Source: UBA5793 sp040255465 (GTDB taxonomy: Bacteria > Planctomycetota > Phycisphaerae > Phycisphaerales > UBA5793). Taken from it: 64,000 nt of DNA. The notes below the pieces were generated by a model. That model worked only from the letters and a program-made list of their open reading frames with translations, had not been told where the DNA came from and searched no databases. Position numbers and translations under genes: made by a program. This document shows, one piece after another, positions 24,823 to 33,015 of the stretch (positions within the stretch are counted from its first letter, which is position 1; every line of letters starts with the position of its first letter). The stretch covers positions 682,001 to 746,000 of the forward strand of contig JBDZVA010000002.1 of the NCBI GenBank assembly GCA_040255465.1, written 5' to 3'.

Positions 24823-25517
24823 TTCCAACCGACATCGAGCCGCGTCTCAGTGCATTGGGCATCGAACTCGAACCCGGCGATCTGCCGCGCCTTGATGCGT
24901 TTCTGACCATGCTGCTGGCGCGCAATCAGGAGTTCAACCTCACCGCCATCCGCGATGAATCGCAGGCGTGGGAGCGGCACATTCTTGACAGCCTCACCCT
25001 GCTGGGCCCGCTGGCCAGTGCCGGCGCCGCGGCCATTGCCGACGTCGGCAGCGGCGGCGGGTTGCCGGGCATCCCCCTGGCCGTCTGCATGCCTGCTGCA
25101 ACCTTCACGCTCATCGAAACGACAGGCAAAAAGGCCAACTTCCTCCGGGAGGCCATTGACTCACTCAGGCTCACCAACGCCCGTGTCGTGCAGGAGCGAG
25201 CCGAGACGCTGGGGCAGGAGCATCATGACTTTCGCGAGCACTTCGATGCGGTCATTGCTCGCGCCGTCGGCCCGCTGCGGGTGCTGCTCGAATTGACGGT
25301 GCCCCTGGCCAAAGTGGGCGGCGTCGTGCTGGCCGTAAAGGGTGAAAAGGCTGACGCCGAACTGCTCGAGGCCAGACCCGCGCTGCACAAACTGCACTCA
25401 GCCCACGTCCAGACCATCCCGACGCCAACGGGCCGCATCGTGGTCATCGAAAAGCAGCGCAAGACGCCGAGGATCTACCCCCGCACACCCGGCGAGCCGA
25501 AGCGCAGGCCACTGTAA
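24819..25517 (+). CDS. rsmG: 16S rRNA (guanine527-N7)-methyltransferase
   Basis: RsmG methylates N7 of G527 in 16S rRNA with SAM. Signatures are clear: EFNLTAIRDESQAWERHILDSL (family N-terminal motif, about 31-53), the SAM-binding IADVGSGGGLPGIPLAV (about 68-84), VQERAE, and VIARAVGPL. At 232 residues it is slightly longer than the usual 210, with a basic tail (KTPRIYPRTPGEPKRRP) also typical of the family. The ATG overlaps the preceding hydrolase stop (ATGA), so a housekeeping RNA modifier is translationally coupled to an exported protein, which is unusual pairing. The usual gidA/parA neighbours are absent. Confidence 0.95.
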   Translation: MIPTDIEPRLSALGIELEPGDLPRLDAFLTMLLARNQEFNLTAIRDESQAWERHILDSLTLLGPLASAGAAAIADVGSGGGLPGIPLAVCMPAATFTLIETTGKKANFLREAIDSLRLTNARVVQERAETLGQEHHDFREHFDAVIARAVGPLRVLLELTVPLAKVGGVVLAVKGEKADAELLEARPALHKLHSAHVQTIPTPTGRIVVIEKQRKTPRIYPRTPGEPKRRPL

Positions 25518-25616
25518 TCGAAGCACTCTGGTTCGCCTGCCCTGCGGAGCACCAGCCTTTGACCCCCAGGGCCTTCCAGTTCGACCGCACGCTCCCGGCG
25601 GGCGACGAGACCGGTG

Positions 25617-25910
25617 CTACTCAAACCGATGCACCACCAACTGACTGATCGCGCACTCTCCCTGCACCACGGCCTGGAAGAGGATCGTCTGGCCGTTGGC
25701 GATCGGGGGGACGAAGCGTGCGAGGCTGGCTTCGCCGTTGCCGTTGGCTGTTGCGCTGCCGATGACCGTGGGGCGACGAATCTGCAGTGCGTTGGTCTGG
25801 ATGCTGCAGCCGGGGATGATGGTCCCGCCGCCGTTGAGGCCGTAGACGAAGTGGACCCGCGCGCCGGGGGTGACGCCGGTCACTGTGAGCACGTTGCTGC
25901 GGCCGGCGCG
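25617..25910. repeat. diverged direct repeat, left copy
   Basis: This 3' part of the first HAF gene is similar at base level to 27945-28238; the first 65 or so bases are nearly identical. It encodes the shared C-terminal domain and is in the same orientation as the other copy, so recombination between them would delete about 2.3 kb. Confidence 0.7.
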
Positions 25911-26945
25911 ACCCGGAACCGGCGCTGCGAGACTGAACGTCGGCGTGACCGGCGAGAGGATCGCGCCGCGTACCGGGTTACTGCGCGTCGTTCCGACAAT
26001 CATGCCTCCATCATTGATGTCATTAACGCGATCGATTTGACGCAGTCGCCGCGGCGGGGCCAGCGTATTCAGATCGACCATGTGGTCATCGATGATGATG
26101 AACCCCGTGGTCTGCTGCGTGCCGCGCGGGTTCATGTTGCCGATGATCACGCCGTTGTTATTGACGCCATTGGCATTGCTCCATTGGGCCACAGACTCAT
26201 CGTGGATGTCGATGAGTTGTCGATTCACCCACTTGACGGCATGCGAGATCGGGCCGGGCACATCTGAGTAACCGACAATGAGTTCATCGTCGTTGATGTC
26301 CTCGGCCCACCCCTTCTCGCCGCCGAGGACGTCGAGTTGAATGAGTTGTCCGTTCTCCCAGAGAAAGGGCTTGAGCCTCCCGTCGGGCGGCCACGCCGTG
26401 CCGACGACCTGGCCGCGGTTGTTGATCGCTGAGGCTTCACCCTTCTCGCCTCCGAAGGTCCCGAGGTCGATGATGTTGCCGTCTTCCCAGAGGAATGGAT
26501 GATTGAAGTAGGTCTCCGGGTCGTAGTTCGAAGCGCCCACAACCTGGCGAGAGTCGTTGATGTCATATGGATGTGTGAAGCGCCCGCCAATCGTCCCAAG
26601 TTCTACCAGTTGCCCGTCCGGTAACCAAATAACACCGATGGTACCAACTCCGGCCCTTTGCCCGACAACTTCTCCACTGTTGTTAATGGAAGAAGTGTAG
26701 TTGGAGCAGCAGGGCGCGTTCGGATCGATGTCAGTGATCGCGCCCTCGTACCAGATGAGGGGGTGGTTGAGGGATTCAGTCACCTCGCTCCAACCCGATA
26801 CTTGGCCGCTGTTGTTAACGCCAGTAGCAACGCTCTTCTCCCAACCAAGAGTCCCCATCTCAAACATGGCGTAGCGATAGTCCTGCGCTCGGGTCGATGA
26901 CGCCATTGCAAGCACAGGGACTACAGCAATTGTGATCAACCTCAT
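25617..26945 (-). CDS. secreted HAF-repeat protein with shared C-terminal domain (copy 1)
   Basis: The ATG at 26945 follows GGGAGG and gives 442 residues with a signal peptide (LITIAVVPVLAMASSTRAQ). The body is a chain of HAF-type extracellular repeats, each with a 'GVNNSGQVSGWS' or 'AINNRGQVVGTAW' core and a 'P-F-L-W-E-x-G' segment, probably forming a beta-propeller. Residues about 340-442 form the C-terminal domain shared with two other proteins in this window (GVTPGARVHFVYGLNGGG, TANGNGEASLARFVPPIA, QGECAISQLVV). The function is unknown; the features point to an extracellular or surface protein. A close paralogue lies at 27945 with a truncated gene between. Confidence 0.85.
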   Translation of the reverse strand: MRLITIAVVPVLAMASSTRAQDYRYAMFEMGTLGWEKSVATGVNNSGQVSGWSEVTESLNHPLIWYEGAITDIDPNAPCCSNYTSSINNSGEVVGQRAGVGTIGVIWLPDGQLVELGTIGGRFTHPYDINDSRQVVGASNYDPETYFNHPFLWEDGNIIDLGTFGGEKGEASAINNRGQVVGTAWPPDGRLKPFLWENGQLIQLDVLGGEKGWAEDINDDELIVGYSDVPGPISHAVKWVNRQLIDIHDESVAQWSNANGVNNNGVIIGNMNPRGTQQTTGFIIIDDHMVDLNTLAPPRRLRQIDRVNDINDGGMIVGTTRSNPVRGAILSPVTPTFSLAAPVPGRAGRSNVLTVTGVTPGARVHFVYGLNGGGTIIPGCSIQTNALQIRRPTVIGSATANGNGEASLARFVPPIANGQTILFQAVVQGECAISQLVVHRFE

Positions 26946-26965
26946 AATACGACCTCCCAACGTTA

Positions 26966-27001
26966 ATGATGCAGCGCGCCCGTTCGGGCGCGCTGCATCA
27001 T
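26966..27001. repeat. perfect 17-bp inverted repeat between two genes
   Basis: Arms 26966-26982 and 26985-27001 match over 17 bp with only TT between. It lies ten bases past the stop of the gene at 27012 and 20 bases before the HAF ATG. On the minus strand no T-run follows, so it is either an atypical terminator or an operator/attenuator for the HAF gene. Confidence 0.65.
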
Positions 27002-27011
27002 ACATAGATTA

Positions 27012-27881
27012 TCATTCCTCACACGGTGGACACGGAGTCGCTGAGCATTGATTGGGATGTGGATACCACGGATCAATAAGAAATGCCGCCGCCGCATTCT
27101 GAAATTCCGTTCTCCACTCCGAGTACGTTTTTGCCTCAGCCGGGCCAACTTTGTCGGTGTATATCGCCGAGAAGTCGAATTGCGTCGCCACGTTCTGCGG
27201 CCCCGTGATCTGCCGTGAGTCCGCGTAGCAACCGATGCGGCAACCGTAACTCACGAGTGTTGTCATGCCATCGTAAATGAAATAGTCCGGCGGGTTCCAC
27301 TTCTGATCCTCACCTTGCCAATACGTGAGCCACTCTGCCCACGTCTCTGCCTCCAAGGGATGAGTTTCGGGGTCATTGTCGTAGAAGAGTTCGGTATCGT
27401 CGGCTCGATCATCGTTCCACCAATGCGTATCGTTTTCACTGCGCGTGCTCGGAATCGGCCCGTATTCCAGCGCCACCATCGACTCCGGGACGTCCCACGC
27501 CGCGTTCCCTTGATTCGCCAGTGCATCGACGCCATCGAGGAAATCGTTGTAGTCGAAGAAGTGGTAGTGGCCATCGACGGGGATGTCGTACTCATTGCAG
27601 AACTCGATCAGCCGCTTCACGAAATACGCCGCCTTGTTGGGGTTGTCCTCTTCTTCCGGGTATTCGCCGGTGTACGCCGCATTTCCCGTCGCGCCGGCAT
27701 TGATGGTGACATAACTGGCAGCCGGCCCGATGATCTGCAGCGGTCGGCCGGCCATCGCTGAGCCGCGGCGCAGCGCCATGACCTCCTGACCGAGCCAGCA
27801 AGTAGCGCGCATTCCGAGGTAGGGTGCGGTTGAGGCTCTGCGAAACGCACCGGGTTGGACGTTCCGTTCCTCGCAAGGCAC
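27012..27881 (-). CDS. hypothetical protein, probably the 3' remnant of a glycoside hydrolase-like gene
   Basis: The frame stays open upstream of the GTG at 27881 into the end of the next gene, and no start has a good ribosome binding site, so the 5' end looks lost. The coherent part begins around LQIIGPAAS. The pattern GPAAS, then FVKRLIEFCNEYDIPVDGHYHFFDY, then VALEYGPIP recalls the second half of clan GH-A barrels: product-strand GPA, 'FLxFCxxNxxPxDFxSxHxY', and a strand-7 Glu in an EYG/EWG motif. This is my inference, not a firm match. The C-terminal end is acidic and Cys-rich (RIGCYADSR, SATPCPPCEE). No signal peptide is visible. It sits between two HAF paralogues on the same strand. Confidence 0.45.
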   Translation of the reverse strand: MPCEERNVQPGAFRRASTAPYLGMRATCWLGQEVMALRRGSAMAGRPLQIIGPAASYVTINAGATGNAAYTGEYPEEEDNPNKAAYFVKRLIEFCNEYDIPVDGHYHFFDYNDFLDGVDALANQGNAAWDVPESMVALEYGPIPSTRSENDTHWWNDDRADDTELFYDNDPETHPLEAETWAEWLTYWQGEDQKWNPPDYFIYDGMTTLVSYGCRIGCYADSRQITGPQNVATQFDFSAIYTDKVGPAEAKTYSEWRTEFQNAAAAFLIDPWYPHPNQCSATPCPPCEE

Positions 27882-27944
27882 ACTTCGCTTCCCTTCACCG
27901 ATCCGCCCAAACCCTAATGCCCAGTGCCAAGTGCCTCGCCGCTC

Positions 27945-28238
27945 TCAATCAAACCGATGCACCACCAGTTGACTGATCGCACACTCCCCCTGCACCACGG
28001 CCTGGAAGAGGATTGACTTGTTGCGGGCGATCGACGGGACGTAGCGTGAGAGGCTGGCGACGCCGTTGCCGTTGGCCGTCGCGGTGCCGATGAGCGTCGG
28101 CCCTTCGAGTTGCAGCGCGTTGCTCTGGATGGTGCAGCCGGGGATGACGGCGCCGCCGCCGTGGGCGGAGTAGTAGAACTGCACCGTCGCGCCGGGCGTC
28201 ACGCCTGAGACGCGCAGCGTGTTGGTCGTCTCGGCTCG
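27945..28238. repeat. diverged direct repeat, right copy
   Basis: Partner of 25617-25910; it encodes the C-terminal domain of the second HAF protein. Similarity is highest at the extreme 3' end. Confidence 0.7.
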
Positions 28239-29315
28239 ACCGGCTGAAGGCGCGGCAAGGCCGAAGGTCCAGTTGACGGGGGTGAGCAGGAAGGCGTGCG
28301 ATTGTCCGAATCCGCTGTCGGCGCCGCGCTTGCCGTGCCCGACCATCTGGGCTGAGTCGTTCAGGTCATCGACCGTTTCGATGTTCCGCCAGAGCGACTG
28401 CGGCGGCAGCAGGTCCTGCACTTCGACATACGGCGACTGCGCATTGGGCCAGATGACGTAGATGTTGTTCCCATTGTGGTTTCGCTGGACGTAGCCAACG
28501 ATGTGACCGCGATTGTTGATGTGCCGGGGGACTACAGAAGAATCGTTCGGTCGCAATGCCAGAGTCGAGGGAATTCCGTTCTCCCACAGCACCGCCTCGC
28601 GGTTCGAGTCGCCGGTTCCCACGATTTGTGCCATGTCATTGATGCCACGAGCACTCGTTGGCTCGCCTTCGGGCCACGGCAATTCGCTCATTACTCCGTT
28701 TCGCCACACAAACCCACGGGTGGGAAGCGATCCAGCCGAGACGCCGACGATCTCGCCTGCCTCGTTCATGTCATTCACTTCTGCCTTTGTATAGCCGGGG
28801 TCTGGCAGCACGCCCAGATCTGTGGCGCCACCGTTCTCCCAGAGTACGGCTCGCCTCACGTTGCCGAATGCCGGGTTGTACGCATTGCCCGCGACCTGCC
28901 CGGCACTGTTGACTGCCCACGCTTCCGCGTAGTTGGTCTCCCAGACATTGAGATCGATGACCTGTCCGTTGCGATCCCAGAGCGTGGCGGTCACCAATCT
29001 GCCATTTGTGAGATAAGTCTCTCCGACGACCTCATCAAGGTCGTTGATCGCGCGCCCCTCGGCATCTCCTCCCGCCGGGAGCAGGGGTAACTCTGTCGTT
29101 TCTCCATCGCGATAAACGTAGGCGCGATACGTATTCTGGTGCGCATAGAACGCAGCTCCGGTGACGTGTCCGAGCGCATTGACACCCCGAGCAGTCGTCA
29201 ATTCTCCGCCGAATCCAGGAATGGTGACGATCGCGAACCGCGGCGGATTCGAATCGGGACCAAGTGAGCAAGTAATCCAGGCGAGAGCCAGAAGTTTGGT
29301 CAGTAGGCAGAACAC
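27945..29315 (-). CDS. secreted HAF-repeat protein with shared C-terminal domain (copy 2)
   Basis: The start is GTG at 29315, with GGAGG eight bases before it, giving 456 residues. The N-terminus (CLLTKLLALAWITCSLG) is a probable signal peptide. HAF-type repeats follow (ARGVNALGHVTGAA, AINDLDEVVGETY, AVNSAGQVAGNAY, DMNEAGEIVGVS). The last 100 residues are almost the same as copy 1: GVTPGATVQFYYSAHGGG, TANGNGVASLSRYVPSIA, VVQGECAISQLVVHRF. The two genes are paralogues in which the repeats diverged while the C-terminal domain stayed close. The role is unknown, presumably extracellular. Confidence 0.85.
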   Translation of the reverse strand: MFCLLTKLLALAWITCSLGPDSNPPRFAIVTIPGFGGELTTARGVNALGHVTGAAFYAHQNTYRAYVYRDGETTELPLLPAGGDAEGRAINDLDEVVGETYLTNGRLVTATLWDRNGQVIDLNVWETNYAEAWAVNSAGQVAGNAYNPAFGNVRRAVLWENGGATDLGVLPDPGYTKAEVNDMNEAGEIVGVSAGSLPTRGFVWRNGVMSELPWPEGEPTSARGINDMAQIVGTGDSNREAVLWENGIPSTLALRPNDSSVVPRHINNRGHIVGYVQRNHNGNNIYVIWPNAQSPYVEVQDLLPPQSLWRNIETVDDLNDSAQMVGHGKRGADSGFGQSHAFLLTPVNWTFGLAAPSAGRAETTNTLRVSGVTPGATVQFYYSAHGGGAVIPGCTIQSNALQLEGPTLIGTATANGNGVASLSRYVPSIARNKSILFQAVVQGECAISQLVVHRFD

Positions 29316-29572
29316 TGTTCATTCCTCCACTCATATTGAGTCGCCAAGCCGACCCGGGCGGCAGCGATACAGGGATAACCTAACCGATTCCCGCGTTCGG
29401 TGCAAGCAGGAAAGCAGAATTGTGGACAAAGTTAATGCAATTCTCGGACCGCGGCGTGCGAGCCTGTCTGGAGATGCCGCGCGGGGGCCGATGACGCGAT
29501 CGCTCTCTGAGCAAGAGGAAATCGTCGACAAGTGGGCCGCAGCATCGATTGGCGATTCAGATCGCCGGAACC

Positions 29573-30151
29573 TCAGTACACCAAAGCAAGAACCTCTTCG
29601 ATCGCGGCGATGGCCTGGCGGAGGTTGAAGGGCTTCTTGAGGAAACTGTCGAAGCCGGCCATGCGCAGCTGATGTGTCTGTCCATCGGTGAGTTTGGCGC
29701 TCATGCCGATGATCTTGGTCATCTGGAGGTCATCCTGCGAGCGGACCATCTTGGCCAGGCCGCGCCCGTCGATGCGTTCGATGTCGATGTCGGTGAGCAG
29801 GACGTTGGGGCGGAAGCGTTCGCACTCGATTCCGGCGCCGAAGCTGGTGATGGCGGTGTGCACCTCGTAGTTGCCGTGCTCGGCGAGGAGTTTCTGGAGG
29901 GTGTCGACGATCTCCTGCTCGCCGTCGACGACGAGGACGCGCGTCTGGCCTGAGACGAGTCCGTCGAGGGGGATGCCGTGCTGCTTCATGAAGCGGATCA
30001 ACCCGTTGAGCGGGATGCGCCGATCTTTGGAGCCGGGAATGCGGTACCCGCGAAGCTGGCCGGAGTCGAACCATTTTGAAACAGTTCGCGGCGCAACGTT
30101 GCAGATTTTGGCGACTTCCCCCGTCGTCAGGACATCTTTCTCACGCGGCAT
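29573..30151 (-). CDS. excisionase-type HTH / response-regulator receiver protein
   Basis: The ATG at 30151 gives 192 residues. Residues about 6-60 form a MerR/excisionase-like winged HTH (VLTTGEVAKICNVAPRTVSKWFDSG, then the RIPGSKDRRIPL wing). Residues about 70-190 form a receiver domain with phospho-acceptor Asp121 (LLTDIDIE), Ser151 in IIGMSAK, and Lys172/173 in LKKPFN. The acidic pocket reads VVDGEQE, so the usual Asp-Asp pair is Asp-Gly-Glu, which may change Mg binding. The order, DNA-binding first and receiver last, is the reverse of most response regulators. No histidine kinase is adjacent. It is likely a cytoplasmic regulator of unknown regulon. Confidence 0.85.
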   Translation of the reverse strand: MPREKDVLTTGEVAKICNVAPRTVSKWFDSGQLRGYRIPGSKDRRIPLNGLIRFMKQHGIPLDGLVSGQTRVLVVDGEQEIVDTLQKLLAEHGNYEVHTAITSFGAGIECERFRPNVLLTDIDIERIDGRGLAKMVRSQDDLQMTKIIGMSAKLTDGQTHQLRMAGFDSFLKKPFNLRQAIAAIEEVLALVY

Positions 30152-30298
30152 GGCAGTTGACCCTCGATGTATCCGGCACGGCCCGTCAATCCCCTCCGGG
30201 ATGAACAACAGGCAACATCGGAACAATCCGCACGAGGGTTTACCTTGACGGCTTGACAGTTTGGCATTGCAATGCCATTGGTTTCAAAGGGATGCTGG

Positions 30299-31333
30299 CT
30301 ATCGGGCCAAGGCTGAGTCATGCTCACTCTGAGCCACGACGCGGGCCACGTCCGATTCGCTCAGCCAGGGCAGGGCGGCCAACTTGTCGCGCAGTGATCC
30401 GGGCATCGGCTTGCCGGCCCGCTCGTGCGGCGGCCGGGACTTCCACCGGCGGTGGACCCAGAAGTACTGGTCCGGCGCCTGTCGCACCATCTCCTCGATC
30501 GAGCGCGTGTAGCGGGCGGTGATGTAGTAGAGTGGATCGGGCTGGTCCTTCCAGTGCGCGGGCTCGATCACATCGGCAAGATCCAGTGTGTAACGGAAGA
30601 TATCGGGCTTCTCGCGGCGGGCAAAGCCGCAGACGATCGGCACGTCGTAGCGCATCGCCAGCAGGCCGATCGACTTGTAGGCCGAAGCAAGGCGACCGAA
30701 GAAGGGCACGAACAGGCCGCGATCGCCGGCGTTCTGATCGGCGATGAAGGCGACGCGCTCGCCTTTCTCGATGAGTTGCGCGATCTGCTCAGTGGCGCCG
30801 AATTTGGTGAGAATGGTCATGCCCCGCTTCTGGCGGATGTCAAACAGCCAGTCGCTGACTCGGGGCAGATCAAGCGGCCTGGCGAGGGCCGTCATGGGAA
30901 AGCCGATCGTTGCGAGGGTGAAGCCGAGCACCTCAAAGTTGCCGCAGTGGCCGGACAGAAAAATGGCCGGGCGGTTGGCGGTAAGGACGGGCATTGCGTC
31001 GCGCACCTGGCCGAGGCGCACATACCTGGGCCACGTGGTGGGCGTGATAAGGCGCGGCGTGAAGAGCAGCTCGACAATAAACGTCTGCAGCAGGTGGCGC
31101 ATCGAACGGCGGCAGAGATCCTCCGCCTGTGCGGACGTCAACTCCGGCATGCTCTGGCGAATATGGGCGAGTGAGCGATCGCGTCGGCGCTTGTCGCGGC
31201 GATACCAGAGGTCGCCGATGCCGCCGACCGTCGCCATGACATCGTCGACCTCGAAGCACTGCATGACCGTGCCGAGCGATCGGAGGGCGACGTACGCCGC
31301 CTGGTTGACGATGTAGGATTCGTTTCGCGCCAC
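30299..31333 (-). CDS. LpxL/HtrB-family lysophospholipid acyltransferase
   Basis: The family transfers acyl chains to lipid A precursors or related lipids at the inner membrane. The catalytic His-x4-Glu motif is in FLSGHCGNFEVLG (His129, Glu134). Further blocks include VAFIADQNAGDRGLFVPFFGR and DQYFWVHRRWKSRPP near the C-terminus, the usual end signature of LpxL relatives. Its 344 residues are slightly above the usual 300-310. The start is GTG at 31333 with a weak GAG-type site. Its presence suggests a Gram-negative outer membrane with lipid A, consistent with the TolC- and Wza-like proteins here. Confidence 0.9.
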   Translation of the reverse strand: MARNESYIVNQAAYVALRSLGTVMQCFEVDDVMATVGGIGDLWYRRDKRRRDRSLAHIRQSMPELTSAQAEDLCRRSMRHLLQTFIVELLFTPRLITPTTWPRYVRLGQVRDAMPVLTANRPAIFLSGHCGNFEVLGFTLATIGFPMTALARPLDLPRVSDWLFDIRQKRGMTILTKFGATEQIAQLIEKGERVAFIADQNAGDRGLFVPFFGRLASAYKSIGLLAMRYDVPIVCGFARREKPDIFRYTLDLADVIEPAHWKDQPDPLYYITARYTRSIEEMVRQAPDQYFWVHRRWKSRPPHERAGKPMPGSLRDKLAALPWLSESDVARVVAQSEHDSALAR

Positions 31334-31380
31334 GGTTTCTCATCGTTCATCGACTGCGGAGCGTTGCGAACGATATGAAA

Positions 31381-31404
31381 AGCCCCGCGCCGAAGCGCGG
31401 GGCT
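31381..31404 (-). terminator. rho-independent terminator
   Basis: A perfect 10-bp GC-rich stem (31381-31390 with 31395-31404) with a four-base loop, followed on the minus strand by TTT and further T-rich sequence. It lies 30 bases past the stop of the coiled-coil gene and separates it from the acyltransferase gene. Confidence 0.85.
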
Positions 31405-31434
31405 GAGGGTCTGATTCGAGGGCGGGTACGCCGA

Positions 31435-32805
31435 TCAGTTGCCGTAGTAACCGATCAGGGTCAGCAGACGGTTCTGATTGAGCACGGGGATCGAGAGCTT
31501 CCCGGCCCGGTCGAGATAGTTCTGGTAGTCCTCGTAGAACTGGCGCTCGCGGCGGTACTTGAGCACTTCCGGAGGCGTCGCGTCGGAACGGGGCTGGAGG
31601 GGCATGGTCGGCGCAACTCCGAGCACGAGGAAATCGATATCGCCGGAGAACTTGTCGCGGATCGTTCCGCCCCACTCCTTGATTCGCGAGTTGACGATTT
31701 CGGTCTCGAGTTCGCTCGTGCCGTTCTCGCCATCCAGATCAAATTGACCGAAGACGAAGAAGGTGTACTCCTTGTTGCGGTCGTAGACGGGATTCACGAG
31801 GAGATCGCCCTCGACCACGGCGCGGCCGGGTGTCGTGCGAATGATACGAGCGGTGGATGTGGTCTCGCCGATGCGCGTCACTTCGACGGTCGCCTTGCCC
31901 TGCGGCACCTGGCCCGAGGCGTCGGGTCGCATCTCGGCCGTTGAGCCGTAGACGTTGAAGGTCATGCCGAGCACGATGTGCTGCTTGCTGCCGAGGTTGA
32001 TAAAGACCTCGTTGTTGCCGACGAGGCGGACGATTTCGCCGTCGGTCAACTGGCCCTCATCGATGTTGCTTACGGTCGATTCGCGCAGGCGACTGTTGAG
32101 CGACGTCACCGTGTCCTGAAGGCCGGCGATGGTGACGTCACGACGCTCGAGTTGCTCGGTAAGCGAAGCGATTTGCTGTTCGAGGTTGTCGCGAATCTTC
32201 CGGACGCGGTCTTCCATGTCCTTTTCAGATTGCTCCACCTGCGCCTGGTAGCGATCGGCGCGCTGCTTGGTGGCGGCGATGTCCGCGTTGAGCGATGCGA
32301 TCGTGGTCTGCTGGTCGGACTGCATCTGCTCGCGACGAGCGACTTCTTCACCCAGTCGAGTATGGGCGTTGTTGAGTTCTGATCCAAGGGAGGCGATTTC
32401 ATCCTGCGCATCTTTGAGTTGCGTCCGGAGCGTCGTCACCAGGCCGGTGAGGGACTCGCCTTCAGCCATGCCGAGTTGTTCGAGTTGGGTTCCGAGACGC
32501 GCGGGCGAGAGATTGCCGTTTCCGGCGACCTTGCGCATGGTGCTCTGAATCTGATCGCGAAGGTAGATGACGACGCTCTTGCCTTCACTGGCGGCTTCGG
32601 ACTTGAGTCGGCTGATGTCATCCCGGTTTCGCTCGTCCTGACGGATGAAGTCCCGGGCGGCGCTTTCCGCGGCCTCGCGAGCCTGGGCTTCCTTGTCCGC
32701 CTTGGTGTAGAAGAGCATGAGCAGCAGCAGCAGCGTGATGGTGAGCATGATGAAAATCACCAGGGCCACCAGCACGCCCATACCGCTATTTGATCTTGAC
32801 GCCAT
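31435..32805 (-). CDS. membrane-anchored coiled-coil protein of unknown function
   Basis: The ATG at 32805 follows GGAGG and gives 456 residues. One transmembrane helix lies near the N-terminus (GVLVALVIFIMLTITLLLLLM, about 10-32). A long charged coiled coil spans about 35-240 (EAQAREAAESAARDFIRQDE, LEQQIASLTEQLERRDVTIAGLQ). A globular beta-rich domain covers about 245-456 (GEIVRLVGNNEVFINLGSKQHIVLGMTFNVYG, TVEVTRIGETTSTARI, DLLVNPVYDRNKEYTFFVFG). The middle of it reads like the LysM-less 'function at low GC' beta domain of cell-envelope proteins, but I do not recognise the family. It probably sits in the inner membrane with a periplasmic rod and head. A strong terminator follows; mgtE is upstream on the same strand. 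Confidence 0.75.
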   Translation of the reverse strand: MASRSNSGMGVLVALVIFIMLTITLLLLLMLFYTKADKEAQAREAAESAARDFIRQDERNRDDISRLKSEAASEGKSVVIYLRDQIQSTMRKVAGNGNLSPARLGTQLEQLGMAEGESLTGLVTTLRTQLKDAQDEIASLGSELNNAHTRLGEEVARREQMQSDQQTTIASLNADIAATKQRADRYQAQVEQSEKDMEDRVRKIRDNLEQQIASLTEQLERRDVTIAGLQDTVTSLNSRLRESTVSNIDEGQLTDGEIVRLVGNNEVFINLGSKQHIVLGMTFNVYGSTAEMRPDASGQVPQGKATVEVTRIGETTSTARIIRTTPGRAVVEGDLLVNPVYDRNKEYTFFVFGQFDLDGENGTSELETEIVNSRIKEWGGTIRDKFSGDIDFLVLGVAPTMPLQPRSDATPPEVLKYRRERQFYEDYQNYLDRAGKLSIPVLNQNRLLTLIGYYGN

Positions 32806-33015
32806 TGTCCGAGACCTCCAGAGGCCGAAAACCAAGTGATCGGCGCTGTTCCTACCTCGCAAGGGAAGCCGGAACCGGGACGGAAGTCCCTTTCCGACAC
32901 GCTCCGCGCGGGCCGCAAGCCCGGCCTACGGGTCCAACAGTGTCTCGCTCCGGGCGTGGCTCGTCAAGTGGTTGAGGGGAATGATTTTCGAGTCGGGGTC
33001 GGGTTCGGCGTGGCT

